DNA of 64,000 bases from CAYNRE01 sp964399535 (GTDB lineage Bacteria > Planctomycetota > Planctomycetia > Pirellulales > CAYNRE01): contig CAYNRE010000071.1 of assembly GCA_964399535.1 (NCBI GenBank), forward strand, positions 186,001 through 250,000, written 5' to 3'. Of this stretch, positions 8,292 through 16,757 are shown piece by piece; within the stretch, counting starts at the first letter, position 1; every line of letters begins with the position of its first letter. The translations under genes were made by a program, and so were the position numbers. The notes below the pieces were generated by a model. That model saw only the letters and a program-made list of their open reading frames with translations, was not told where the DNA came from and did no database searches.

Positions 8292-9518
8292 ATGCAAAAA
8301 TCGCTCGACCGAAAACTGGCCGCCATCCATGCCGATCCGTCGGGTTGCCGGGAATTCATCCTGGCCGACGCCAAAGACGCCGACATGGCCTTTGGAGTCG
8401 GCGCCCCCGGCCAGTCGCCCGAGACCCATACCGGCGAGCTGCGCTGCCGAACCCTGGGGGAGTACCGAGGGCAGATTGCCGAGATTGTCCGGCAAGGGGT
8501 GGTCGACATCATGCTGATGTCGGCCAGCACCAGCGACGCCCTGGTGCGAGCCCAGCGGCTGTTTGAGCATAGCGCCGTTACACCGGCCGCCCGAGCAAAC
8601 GACACCAGCGATATTTTCGTGGTCCGCGGGGGTGGTTACGCAACTGAGCCTTCGCGGCCGTTTCGCACGGCGGCGATCGATCATATTCAGTGCGGCCACC
8701 TCGATTGCAGTCCCTCGGAGCGAGCGGGAGGAGTCGACCTGGGCCTGTACAGCATGACGCTGAACAACCGGTTGGACGAGGACCTGGCCGCGCTCGAGGA
8801 GTATCGGCTTTTTCGGCTCGAAGCCGAGTCGAAGGGGTTTCGCCACTTCCTGGAAGTTTTCGACCCGAATGCCCCCCAGGGCCTGTCGCCCGAGCAGGTG
8901 CCCGCCTTCGTCAACGATTCGATCGCCCGCACCCTGGCCGGTGTGGCCCAGGCCGGCCGGCCGCTGTTCCTAAAGGTGGTTTACCACGGCCCGCAAGCCA
9001 TGGAAGAATTGGTGGCCTACGACCCGCACCTGGTGGTGGGCATTCTCGGCGGCAGCGCGGGGACCACCTACGATGCGTTTAAGCTGATCGCCGAAGCGCA
9101 GAAATATGGCGCCCGCGTGGCGCTTTTCGGCCGTAAGATCAACAACGCCGAAAACCAGTTGGCGTTCGTGCAATTCCTGCGTTTGATCGTCGAAGGGGCG
9201 ATTTCGCCCGAGGAAGCCGTGCGGGCCTATCACGCGGTGCTCGAGCGGCTGGGCATTCGTCCTCATCGCAGTCTGGCCGATGACCAGGAGCTGCAAACTT
9301 CCGTGATGAGCTACGGCGGCAACCGCTCGCAAGCGGCCATTCCGGGCTCCGCGCCCAAGCCTGGTGGCGCCCCCACGGGCAGGGCCGCCGGGAGGCCCGT
9401 TCGAGTGGCGGGCACTTCGACGAAGCTGCCCGGCAATCTCCAGGCAGCGCCGCGCGTGACCATGGCGGCCTCGGCTTCGGGGCTGCTGAATCATCCGCAG
9501 AATCGCCCGCAGCGCTAA
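8292..9518 (+). CDS. TIM-barrel-like (class I aldolase fold) protein at the end of the microcompartment operon
   Basis: The frame opens at a GTG at 8217, but the ATG at 8292 is preferred; it gives 408 residues starting MQKSLDRKLAAIHADPSG. The body alternates strands and helices as in DeoC/FbaB-type class I aldolases; a lysine in RPLFLKVVYHGP is a candidate Schiff-base residue, followed by LVVGILGGSAGTTYDAFKLI and ARVALFGRKINNAE, which resemble phosphate-binding turns. The last ~65 residues are Pro/Gly/Ala/Arg-rich and probably disordered. It begins 85 bp after the dehydrogenase on the same strand and is the last gene of the run. It may be a second sugar-phosphate aldolase or lyase. I infer fold and class, not reaction. 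Confidence 0.7.
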   Translation: MQKSLDRKLAAIHADPSGCREFILADAKDADMAFGVGAPGQSPETHTGELRCRTLGEYRGQIAEIVRQGVVDIMLMSASTSDALVRAQRLFEHSAVTPAARANDTSDIFVVRGGGYATEPSRPFRTAAIDHIQCGHLDCSPSERAGGVDLGLYSMTLNNRLDEDLAALEEYRLFRLEAESKGFRHFLEVFDPNAPQGLSPEQVPAFVNDSIARTLAGVAQAGRPLFLKVVYHGPQAMEELVAYDPHLVVGILGGSAGTTYDAFKLIAEAQKYGARVALFGRKINNAENQLAFVQFLRLIVEGAISPEEAVRAYHAVLERLGIRPHRSLADDQELQTSVMSYGGNRSQAAIPGSAPKPGGAPTGRAAGRPVRVAGTSTKLPGNLQAAPRVTMAASASGLLNHPQNRPQR

Positions 9519-9632
9519 ACGAGCGCCGTGATCGGTTCGCCAACTTCCAGCGAACTCGTATTGCCGGCCGGCCAGCGGGCTCGCGCCGCGAGGGTGAGCG
9601 AGGGGTAGATTTCAGGCATTCCAGGCCCGCAG

Positions 9633-10277
9633 CTAACCGCCGGCGCGCGGTGACTCGGCCAAGGTACCGGCCATACGCTCGGCGATTGCTTGCGAGTTTT
9701 CGCTCGGCTGGGTCCGCAGCATTTCGATAGCCCGGCGGCGCTGTTCGGGCGGCTTGTTCTGCCCCAACTTGGCCGTACCGGAAAGCTCGCTGATCGAAAG
9801 CCGAAAGCCGACAATGCGGCGCAACAGCCCCGAGGCCCAAGGGAGCGCGGCGTCGAACTGCCAGGGCACCTCTTGGATTGCCTCGTACTGCGCCACCATC
9901 CGCTCGATCAGGTCGGTCAATTTGGCCCCGGGCGGGATCACCTCGAGCGTTCCCCGTGCGTGCACCGCCAGGTAGTTCCAGGTGGGTACCGCCGGCTGGG
10001 CGCCGTACCAGGTGGGTGAAATGTACGAGTGCGGACCGGAAAAAACCGCCAGGGCCGATTGACCGGTGGCCTCGCGGGCCTGTGGGTTGGCGTCGCTCCA
10101 GTGGCCAACGAGCGCGGGGGGCTGCCCGGCCGCTGCCGGCCTTTCGACGAGCATGGGCAGATGCGAAACCATGGGCCCAGCCGCGTTTTGCGTAATGAGC
10201 AGCCCGAAGCTGTGCCGCTCGATGGCGGCGAGAAGCTCTTCGTGATCGGTCCAGGCGAACAGGCCAGAGGTTGCCAT
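9633..10277 (-). CDS. PaiB-family FMN-binding negative transcriptional regulator-like protein
   Basis: 214 residues with the split-barrel flavin fold of the PaiB family (COG2808). Diagnostic stretches are SHLPMLVE near residue 40, HSYISPTWYG and VPTWNYLAVHARG, all usual in PaiB. In Bacillus PaiB affects sporulation and protease genes, but most homologues have no proven DNA-binding function, so a flavin- or heme-binding cytosolic protein is the safer description. It stands alone, with 115 bp to the convergent microcompartment operon and 186 bp from the DUF1571 gene upstream on the same strand. Confidence 0.88.
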   Translation of the reverse strand: MATSGLFAWTDHEELLAAIERHSFGLLITQNAAGPMVSHLPMLVERPAAAGQPPALVGHWSDANPQAREATGQSALAVFSGPHSYISPTWYGAQPAVPTWNYLAVHARGTLEVIPPGAKLTDLIERMVAQYEAIQEVPWQFDAALPWASGLLRRIVGFRLSISELSGTAKLGQNKPPEQRRRAIEMLRTQPSENSQAIAERMAGTLAESPRAGG

Positions 10278-10463
10278 GGTCGTAGCCGCCGCGGTTCGGA
10301 TCGGGAAGGAACTGGAGTCGAGTCGCCGGGAAACAGACAGCGGCGGCCTCGGCCAGGTTCGATCCGGAAGCCGCGGGATGAGCGAAGGTTTTCCGTAACC
10401 GCCAAAGTCGAGCGCCTTCCCCGCTCGCCGGCCTTCACAGACTGGCTTCGGCGTGCCCCCTAG

Positions 10464-12215
10464 TTAAAAGTTGTAGTCCGCGTTCGCTCGGTCGAAATCA
10501 ACGTCGGTCAGTCCCGCTTCCAGTTTGAGCTTGGTGTGCTGGTAGTCTTCCAGAAGCGGGTCGGCTTCGCCGGAGGTGGTGGGCCAACCGTACTTGGTAT
10601 AGCGCACCGGCAGCAAGTACTCGTTGTCGATATACCGCAGATCGCGGCGGAACTCGTCGCCCGGCACGGGGCGGGTACGGCGAATTTCGAACACGGTGCA
10701 AGGGCGGCCATCGACCCGCTCGTCGAAACGAAATGCGACCTCGAGGTCGCCCAGTTCGAGCTGTCGATCGATGTTCTTCAGCGAATCGGTGGCCATGTGC
10801 AAGATGCCGATATGGGTAATCGGGTGGCGGTTGCCGTCCATCGCCAGGCTACTGTCGATACGCAGCTTGAGCGTGCCCAGAAAGCGGCGCAACCCCACGC
10901 CGTGGCCGATGAGTTTGTTATCGTTTTTCCCGGCCACATACAGGGCCTCCTGGCCGGCGAGCTTGTCAGGCTCGAAATGCCGGAGGTAAACGCTGAACGG
11001 GTGGTGGCGCACCTTGACGAACATTTTCTCCTGGTCCGCCAGTACTCCGTCGATTCGTTCGCGCTTGCGAAATTCCATGGTGTAACTGTCGATGGCCTGA
11101 ATCCGGGGAACTTGTTCGCCAGCCCATTGGCGGTAGCGCCGCAGTGCCTCGACCCCGTCGCCTTGGGCCAGCAGCGGTTCAACGAGGGTCTGCAGGACCG
11201 GTTTCTCATCGACCGGCTCAGGGGCGGGCGCCTGAGGTGCGGGCGGGTCCGGGGTGGCCCGATCAGGTGCGGCTAGTTCAGTCGCCGCTGGCAGGGGAGC
11301 GTCGGGCGCGGCAAGTGGTTCGGCACGTGGCTGTGGCGAGTCACCAGCGGCCGCGGGCTCGGTAGGCTCGGCCGGCTCGTTTGGAGTTGCTGAATCGGGT
11401 GGCGCCGCCGGGTCGATCGGAGCCGCTGCGTCGGTTGAGGTTGCTGCGTCGGTTGGCGCCGCGGCGTCGGTTGAAGTTGCTGAATCGGGTGGCGCCGCTG
11501 CGTCGGTTGCCAAGTGGGGTGCATCAGCTTCGGAGGGGGGCTGCTCAGGCGAGGCGGCTTCCTCGGTCGACTGCGGCGCTGTTGCATCGGCGTTGGGCGC
11601 TGTTGCATCGGCGTTGGGCGCTGCCGCATCGGCGTTGGGCGCTGCCGCTGGCTGGGGTGCCGAACCATGCGGAACCCCTGGGTCGGGCTCGCCCGAGGCA
11701 ACGGCAGCTTCGGAAGTGGGAGTGGCGCCCGCGGTAATTGGCTCGATGGCTGGGGATTGGTTTCTTGCCGCCGGGTCGAGGGGAGGCGACTCCGGGGCGC
11801 CGGTTGGGTGGGCGACTTGCTGCGAAGCACTGTCACCCCCAGCGCCGCACCCTCCGGCCGTGCTCCAGGCGACCATGAGCACTGCGGACACCAGCAGCGC
11901 AGCGGCCGAGGAGCAGCCCCCGCGCGACTCAACGCCGTGTGCCGCGGCGATGGCCTCGACCGCCTCTTTGGCCTCTTTCAGCCCGGTGCCCGTGGCTTCG
12001 CGGTAGCGCTTAATGGCCCCGATTTTCTGTTGCTTGCGCAGGTCTCCCAAAACGGCTTCAAGCACGGCAGGTTCGAGCTCGCCGCCGGGCTTGGGCCCCG
12101 TGGGCGCCGTCGCGCCCTGGGGCGGTTCTGCAGACGCGGGGAGCCGGGTCAAGCACTTGCGGCAGCGAGGCGTCCCCGGCAAGTTTTCCTGGCCGCACGA
12201 CGGGCAACGTGGCAT
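10464..12215 (-). CDS. DUF1571 protein with zinc ribbon, L7/L12-like segment, membrane helix and repeat linker
   Basis: 583 residues with an unusual order of parts. Cys4, Cys7, Cys18 and Cys21 form a small zinc ribbon. Residues ~50-92 (KIGAIKRYREATGTGLKEAK) match the C-terminal fold of ribosomal protein L7/L12, which also occurs outside ribosomes. A hydrophobic helix lies at ~101-120. Residues ~125-335 are Ala/Pro/Asp/Thr repeats. The C-terminal ~240 residues are a DUF1571 domain: SYTMEFRKRERIDG, KMFVKVRHHPFSVY, NDNKLIGHG, and a final block ending DRANADYNF. The layout suggests a single-pass membrane protein with the DUF1571 domain outside and ribbon plus L12 part in the cytoplasm. Function unknown. 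Confidence 0.85.
   Translation of the reverse strand: MPRCPSCGQENLPGTPRCRKCLTRLPASAEPPQGATAPTGPKPGGELEPAVLEAVLGDLRKQQKIGAIKRYREATGTGLKEAKEAVEAIAAAHGVESRGGCSSAAALLVSAVLMVAWSTAGGCGAGGDSASQQVAHPTGAPESPPLDPAARNQSPAIEPITAGATPTSEAAVASGEPDPGVPHGSAPQPAAAPNADAAAPNADATAPNADATAPQSTEEAASPEQPPSEADAPHLATDAAAPPDSATSTDAAAPTDAATSTDAAAPIDPAAPPDSATPNEPAEPTEPAAAGDSPQPRAEPLAAPDAPLPAATELAAPDRATPDPPAPQAPAPEPVDEKPVLQTLVEPLLAQGDGVEALRRYRQWAGEQVPRIQAIDSYTMEFRKRERIDGVLADQEKMFVKVRHHPFSVYLRHFEPDKLAGQEALYVAGKNDNKLIGHGVGLRRFLGTLKLRIDSSLAMDGNRHPITHIGILHMATDSLKNIDRQLELGDLEVAFRFDERVDGRPCTVFEIRRTRPVPGDEFRRDLRYIDNEYLLPVRYTKYGWPTTSGEADPLLEDYQHTKLKLEAGLTDVDFDRANADYNF
11380..11650 (-). repeat. Coding tandem repeats in the DUF1571 protein linker
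   Basis: Two types of in-frame repeat adjoin. At 11575-11637 three 21 bp units (on the + strand GGCGCTGTTGCATCGGCGTTG, with small variations) encode the heptad APNADAT. At about 11380-11510 units of 15-30 bp encode variations on AAPTDAATSTD. Such repeats can expand or shrink by slippage while keeping the frame. Confidence 0.85.
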
Positions 12216-12263
12216 GGCTGCGATCCTGTCTGCAAGGCCGGCGGGTTGAATGGCGCCGCGGCG

Positions 12264-13376
12264 CTAGTTGCCGTGGGCCAGATCCCGGAGCACTTCGATT
12301 CCGCGGTCGATCGTGCGCTGATTGGCGGCGTACGAAACTCGGAAATGCGTATCCTGGCGGCTGAAGATTCCACCGGGAATCACCAGCAGGTCGCGCTGAA
12401 TGCAGCGGGCCACGAACTCGCTGGCGGTTCCCCGGGGCGCCTTGGGAAACAGGTAAAACGCGCCGCCGGGTTTTTCGATCTCATAGCAATCGGCCAGCCC
12501 CGCCAAGAGCCGATCGCGCTTAGCGCGATAAGCTTCGATTTGGGGGGTCATTTCCACGTCGAGCGCCGCGGCGCCCGCCCACTGCATCGGCTGCGGCGCG
12601 CACACGAAGGTGTACTGCTGGAGCTTGATCATCTCGTCGATCAGTTCGGCCGGGCCGTGGGCGAACCCCAGCCGCCAGCCGGTCATGCCGTAGGTCTTGC
12701 TCAAACCGTCGATCACCAGCACCCGCTCGTTGTATTGGGCCGGCGACACAAAGGGCTCGTCGTAGCAAAACGCGCGATAGATTTCGTCGCTGATCAGCAC
12801 CACGTCTTTCTCGGCGGCCAGTTGGGCCAACTCCTCGAGTTGCCGCCGCGGCAGTACAACCCCGGTCGGGTTGGCAGGGCTATTGACCAAGATGGCCTTA
12901 GTCTTGGGGCCGATGGCGTCGCGCACGCGATCCAGGTCGAGCCGAAAATGGGGATAGGTGTCGATGAGCACCGGGAGGCCGCCGGTCAGGCTGACCAGCG
13001 GTTGATACATGACGAAATAGGGGTCGAAAACGATTACCTCGTCGCCCGGGTTCACCAGCGCCATCAGTGCCAGCACGAGCCCGCCACTGGTGCCGCTGGT
13101 AACAAACACCCGCCGGTCGGCGTGGCCCAATTCGGCGTCGACCCGGGCCTGTAGTTTTTCGCGCAGGACCGGCATGCCCTGGGTCAGGGCGTAGCCGTTC
13201 TTGCCCGCGGCAATGGCGTCGACGGCGGCTTGCTTCACCGGCGGTGGAACGTCGAAATCGGGCTGACCGATCGAAAGGTTGATCGGGTCCTTCATTCGGG
13301 CGGCCAGGTCGAACACCTTGCGGATGCCCGAGCTGTCGAAGAGCCCCATGCGGTCGGCGATCCAACGATGGGTCAT
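12264..13376 (-). CDS. PLP-dependent class I/II aminotransferase
   Basis: Fold-type I aminotransferase of 370 residues from the ATG at 13376 (MTHRWIADRMGLFDSSGIRK). A longer frame to 13442 adds 22 residues with no family similarity. Signature parts: SIGQPDFDVP at the N-terminus, GTSGG cofactor phosphate loop, NSPANPTG, SDEIYRAF with the PLP-contacting Asp and Tyr, the Schiff-base lysine in GLSKTYGMTGWRLGF, and the carboxylate-binding Arg in FRVSYA. This places it with aspartate/aromatic-type aminotransferases of the AspC/PatA kind; the amino donor cannot be read from sequence. The gene ends 48 bp before the DUF1571 gene on the same strand, so they may be co-transcribed. Confidence 0.93.
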   Translation of the reverse strand: MTHRWIADRMGLFDSSGIRKVFDLAARMKDPINLSIGQPDFDVPPPVKQAAVDAIAAGKNGYALTQGMPVLREKLQARVDAELGHADRRVFVTSGTSGGLVLALMALVNPGDEVIVFDPYFVMYQPLVSLTGGLPVLIDTYPHFRLDLDRVRDAIGPKTKAILVNSPANPTGVVLPRRQLEELAQLAAEKDVVLISDEIYRAFCYDEPFVSPAQYNERVLVIDGLSKTYGMTGWRLGFAHGPAELIDEMIKLQQYTFVCAPQPMQWAGAAALDVEMTPQIEAYRAKRDRLLAGLADCYEIEKPGGAFYLFPKAPRGTASEFVARCIQRDLLVIPGGIFSRQDTHFRVSYAANQRTIDRGIEVLRDLAHGN

Positions 13377-14107
13377 GCTGGCTGAAATCTCCCCAGGGTG
13401 GGCCCCGTTGGGCCGCGCTGATTGCCAAGTAGTTGGAGGCACCCCCGCCGCATCCCAGGCCCCGTGCAGGCCGAGGCCGCGTGGTCAAAATGCTAGTCGC
13501 TGGCCGCCGATGCGACTAGCGCGGCTGCCCGGACTGGCCCCAGGCGAGCGCCCAGGGGGGAGGAAATCGGCCGAGGGAGCCCCGGGTTCGCAATGGCGCG
13601 CGGCCGGACGGGAAGGGTGGGGGAGAGGGTCCTTTCGAGGGGACCGACCCAGGGGGGTGAGGCCAATCCGAGGCCGCCAGAAACTGAGGCCGACTGGACG
13701 TGGGTGGTCTGGAACTGGGGGCGGGTTGAGTTAGAATCCAAGGCGTTGCGTCTGGGTCGCCGCCCAGTACGATCCGGGCTAAACGCCCGGTCGTGGCATC
13801 GGGGGAAGCAACCCTGAACCGATGCCCCTTGCCAGGCCGTCTGCCACGGCCACCGACGCACGACTGCCCGCTTTCGATCGAAATCGCTCGGACCCAATCG
13901 ACGGCGACGCCCGCCGGCGGCGCGACTGCTGCACCCCGGACGGGGCTCTTCGGCGTTTGGTCTGGGCTTGATGTCGGGTGGGCCTCTAAGATGCCGCTGG
14001 TTAGTCCTGCCGATTGGTTGGCTGCGCGGTAGCCGACTAACCGGCATGTCGGCGGCTGGACCTGGCGTCGCGTTTCCCGGAACCCCCCTTCTCACCCCCC
14101 GCGGAAT
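13377..14107. promoter_or_regulatory. Divergent intergenic region with a perfect 9 bp stem-loop
   Basis: A 731 bp gap between the divergent aminotransferase and ATP-grasp genes; long open frames here are high-GC shadows. A perfect inverted repeat, GCTAGTCGC at 13492-13500 and GCGACTAGC at 13512-13520, with an 11-base spacer, could be a hairpin in the aminotransferase leader or an operator. A second imperfect stem (TTAGTC...GACTAA) lies at about 14001-14040, near the ATP-grasp start. I see no clear -10/-35 pair. Confidence 0.5.
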
Positions 14108-15604
14108 ATGGACCTGACCAATTACGACCGGGAAGGCTTTTACGACGAAATGTTTTTGTCCGACGGCCAGGTTCGGCCCGAGGCCCAGTTGCTGGCCAGC
14201 CGCTTGTCGGCCATGTCGGAATCGCAGATTCAACAGCGTCAGAAGGCGGCCGACCTGGCGCTGTTGAACATGGGCATCACCTTCGCGGTCTACGGCCATG
14301 AGGCGGGGACCGAGAAGATCTGGCCCTTCGACATCATTCCCCGCGTGCTGCCATCGCACGAGTGGGTTCGCATCGAGCGGGGGCTCAAGCAGCGCATCCA
14401 CGCGTTGAACCTGTTCATCGACGATGTGTACAACGACGGCAAAATTCTGCGCGACGGTGTCGTGCCGGAACACCTGCTCCATAGTGCCAAGTGCTTCCGC
14501 GACGCTTGCCGGGGGTTGAACCCGCCGCACGGGATTTGGTGCCACGTGACCGGCACCGACCTGGTGCGCGACACGGACGGCACGGTTTACGTGCTGGAAG
14601 ACAACATGCGCTGTCCCTCGGGGGTTTCCTATGTGCTGGAAAACCGCCAGGTGATGAAACGCACCTTTCCGCAAGTGTTCGCCGGCTTGAATGTGTTGCC
14701 CGTCGACAACTACCCCGACCGGCTGCTGGAAACGCTGCAACACCTGGCACCGGGCGGAGCCCACGACCCGACCGTGGTGGTGCTGACGCCGGGTATTTAC
14801 AACTCGGCCTACTTCGAGCACTCGTTCCTGGCCCAACAAATGGGCGTGGAACTGGTCGAAGGTCGCGATCTGACCGTTAGCGGCGGGTTTGTCTACATGC
14901 GGACCACCACCGGCTTCCAACGCGTGGACGTGATCTATCGCCGAATCGACGACGATTTCCTCGACCCGCAGGCCTTCCGCCCCGATTCGATGCTGGGCGT
15001 GCCGGGGCTGCTCGAAGTGTACCGGGCCGGTCACGTGGCGCTGGCCAACGCCCCGGGCACCGGGGTGGCCGACGACAAGGCGGTGTACGCCTATGTGCCC
15101 AAGATCATTCGTTATTACCTGGGCGAGGAACCGCTGCTGCCCAATGTGCCGACTTACGTTTGCGAAGACTCGAAGGAGCGCGAGCACGTTTTGGCCCATC
15201 TACACCAGTTGGTCGTCAAGCCCACCAACGAGTCGGGCGGCTACGGCCTGCTGCTGGGGCCCCGGGCCAGTCGCGAGGAGCTGGAAACCTTTCGCGGGCT
15301 GATTCAGGAAAACCCCCGCAATTACATCGCCCAGCCGATGCTGTCTCTGTCGCGGGTGCCGACGATCGTCGACGATCACGTCGAGGGGCGCCACGTCGAC
15401 CTGCGCCCGTATATTCTCTACGGCAAGGAAATCTACGTGCTGCCGGGGGGGCTGACGCGGGTGGCCTTGAAAAAGGGTTCGCTGGTGGTCAATTCGTCGC
15501 AGGGAGGGGGCAGCAAAGATACCTGGGTGGTCAACACGCCGGAGGGCGCGGGGAACGGCCAGGGCCATTCCGTGCCGGCGGCGCGACACCCCCTGGCACA
15601 CTAA
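14108..15604 (+). CDS. Circularly permuted type 2 ATP-grasp protein
   Basis: 498 residues, matching the CP_ATPgrasp_2 family (formerly DUF404/DUF407). Typical blocks are YDEMFLSDGQVRPE at the start, FAVYGHEAGTEKIWPFDIIPR, ALNLFIDDVYNDGKIL, VLEDNMRCPSGVSYVLENR, VDVIYRRIDDDFLDP, the lysine-bearing VVKPTNESGGYGLLLGP, and HVDLRPYILYG near the end. ATP-grasp enzymes join a carboxylate to an amine or thiol via acyl-phosphate. In this subfamily the partner is nearly always an alpha-E protein, as here 69 bp downstream, and the pair is proposed to modify a peptide or amino acid. The usual third gene, a transglutaminase-like protease, does not follow here. Confidence 0.93.
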   Translation: MDLTNYDREGFYDEMFLSDGQVRPEAQLLASRLSAMSESQIQQRQKAADLALLNMGITFAVYGHEAGTEKIWPFDIIPRVLPSHEWVRIERGLKQRIHALNLFIDDVYNDGKILRDGVVPEHLLHSAKCFRDACRGLNPPHGIWCHVTGTDLVRDTDGTVYVLEDNMRCPSGVSYVLENRQVMKRTFPQVFAGLNVLPVDNYPDRLLETLQHLAPGGAHDPTVVVLTPGIYNSAYFEHSFLAQQMGVELVEGRDLTVSGGFVYMRTTTGFQRVDVIYRRIDDDFLDPQAFRPDSMLGVPGLLEVYRAGHVALANAPGTGVADDKAVYAYVPKIIRYYLGEEPLLPNVPTYVCEDSKEREHVLAHLHQLVVKPTNESGGYGLLLGPRASREELETFRGLIQENPRNYIAQPMLSLSRVPTIVDDHVEGRHVDLRPYILYGKEIYVLPGGLTRVALKKGSLVVNSSQGGGSKDTWVVNTPEGAGNGQGHSVPAARHPLAH

Positions 15605-15673
15605 TTCGAGCGATTCCCAAGGTTGTTGTACGCAAGATCGACGCCGCTAATTTGCATTCGGGGAGCTTGAGCC

Positions 15674-16732
15674 ATGCTCAGCCGCGTTGCCGACTCCATA
15701 TTCTGGATGAGCCGCTACATCGAGCGGGCCGAGAACATCGCGCGCTTTATCGACGTGAATTTCAACCTCACGCTCGATCTGCGCGGCGGCCTGGAACAGC
15801 AGCAGTGGGAGCCGCTGGTGATGACCACCGGCGACTACGAGCTGTTTCGCGAGCGGTACGGCGAATCGACCCAGAAAAACGTGATCGACTTTCTCACCTT
15901 CGACCTGGAGTATCCCAACAGCATTCTTTCTTGTTTGCGGGCGGCCCGCGAAAACGCTCGCTCGGTGCGCGAGATCATTTCGTCGACCATGTGGGAAGAG
16001 GTGAACAAGTTCTATCTAACGGTGCGCGGCGCCGCCACCGGCGGCTGGGCCCTCGAACTGCCCTACGACTTTTTCAACCAGATTAAACTTTCGAGCCACC
16101 TCTTGGCCGGCATTACCGACGCCACGATGGTGCACGGCGAAGCCTGGCACTTTGCCCGCATGGGCCGGCTGCTCGAGCGGGCCGATAAAACCTCGCGCAT
16201 TCTCGATGTGAAGTATTTCATTCTGCTGCCGCATGCCGGCGACGTGGGAACCCCGCTCGATACGATCCAGTGGGCCTCGCTGCTTCGCTCGGCCAGCGCG
16301 CTGGAAATGTATCGCAAGTGCCGAGGGCCGATTACGCCCGAGGAAGTGGTCGATTTCCTCGTCCTCGACCGCGAATTTCCCCGCTCGATGCACTTCTGCC
16401 TGATCAAAGCCGAGCAATCGCTGCTGGCCGTAACCGGCACGGCGCCCGGGGCGTTTCGCCACCCCTCGGAACGCTATCTGGGGCAGCTTTGCTCGGAGCT
16501 GGATTACGCCCAGGTTGCCGACATCATCGGCCAGGGGCTGCACGAATTCATCGACCAGTTTCAGAACAAGCTCAATCGCGTGGGAAAGTCGATCTATCAC
16601 GATTTCTTCGCGATGCGCGCCGTCGACGAATTGGCCGGCGCCCAGCGGGCTTGGACGGGCCTGCGCACCGGGCTGCCCGATCTGGGGCAAACCGCCAGGC
16701 AACTCTCCTCCAGCGGGCGGGCCGCGCAATAG
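15674..16732 (+). CDS. Alpha-E domain protein, partner of the ATP-grasp enzyme
   Basis: 352 residues of mainly helical sequence, the alpha-E (formerly DUF403) family. Clear family marks: LSRVADSIFWMSRYIERAENIARFIDVN at the N-terminus, NARSVREIISSTMWEEVNKFY, GEAWHFARMGRLLERADKTSRILDV, and LDREFPRSMHFCL. Its biochemical role is unproven; constant pairing with the circularly permuted ATP-grasp protein implies a shared peptide-modifying step. The last ~25 residues after FFAMRAVDE are variable. No signal peptide, so cytosolic. It ends 25 bp before a convergent gene. Confidence 0.93.
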   Translation: MLSRVADSIFWMSRYIERAENIARFIDVNFNLTLDLRGGLEQQQWEPLVMTTGDYELFRERYGESTQKNVIDFLTFDLEYPNSILSCLRAARENARSVREIISSTMWEEVNKFYLTVRGAATGGWALELPYDFFNQIKLSSHLLAGITDATMVHGEAWHFARMGRLLERADKTSRILDVKYFILLPHAGDVGTPLDTIQWASLLRSASALEMYRKCRGPITPEEVVDFLVLDREFPRSMHFCLIKAEQSLLAVTGTAPGAFRHPSERYLGQLCSELDYAQVADIIGQGLHEFIDQFQNKLNRVGKSIYHDFFAMRAVDELAGAQRAWTGLRTGLPDLGQTARQLSSSGRAAQ

Positions 16733-16757
16733 CCGCCGCGAACGTGCCGGGCCCGCG

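Noticed and set aside
11380..11650. CRISPR-like array
   Set aside because: Repeats are direct, in frame and without unique spacers; they encode a Pro/Ala/Asp linker.
11514..13154. A 546-residue plus-strand open frame
   Set aside because: Runs antisense through two real genes (DUF1571 and aminotransferase) and is Gly/Arg-rich without domains.
13493..15199. A 568-residue minus-strand open frame overlapping the ATP-grasp gene
   Set aside because: Antisense to a well-conserved family protein; His/Gly/Arg-rich composition typical of a high-GC shadow frame.
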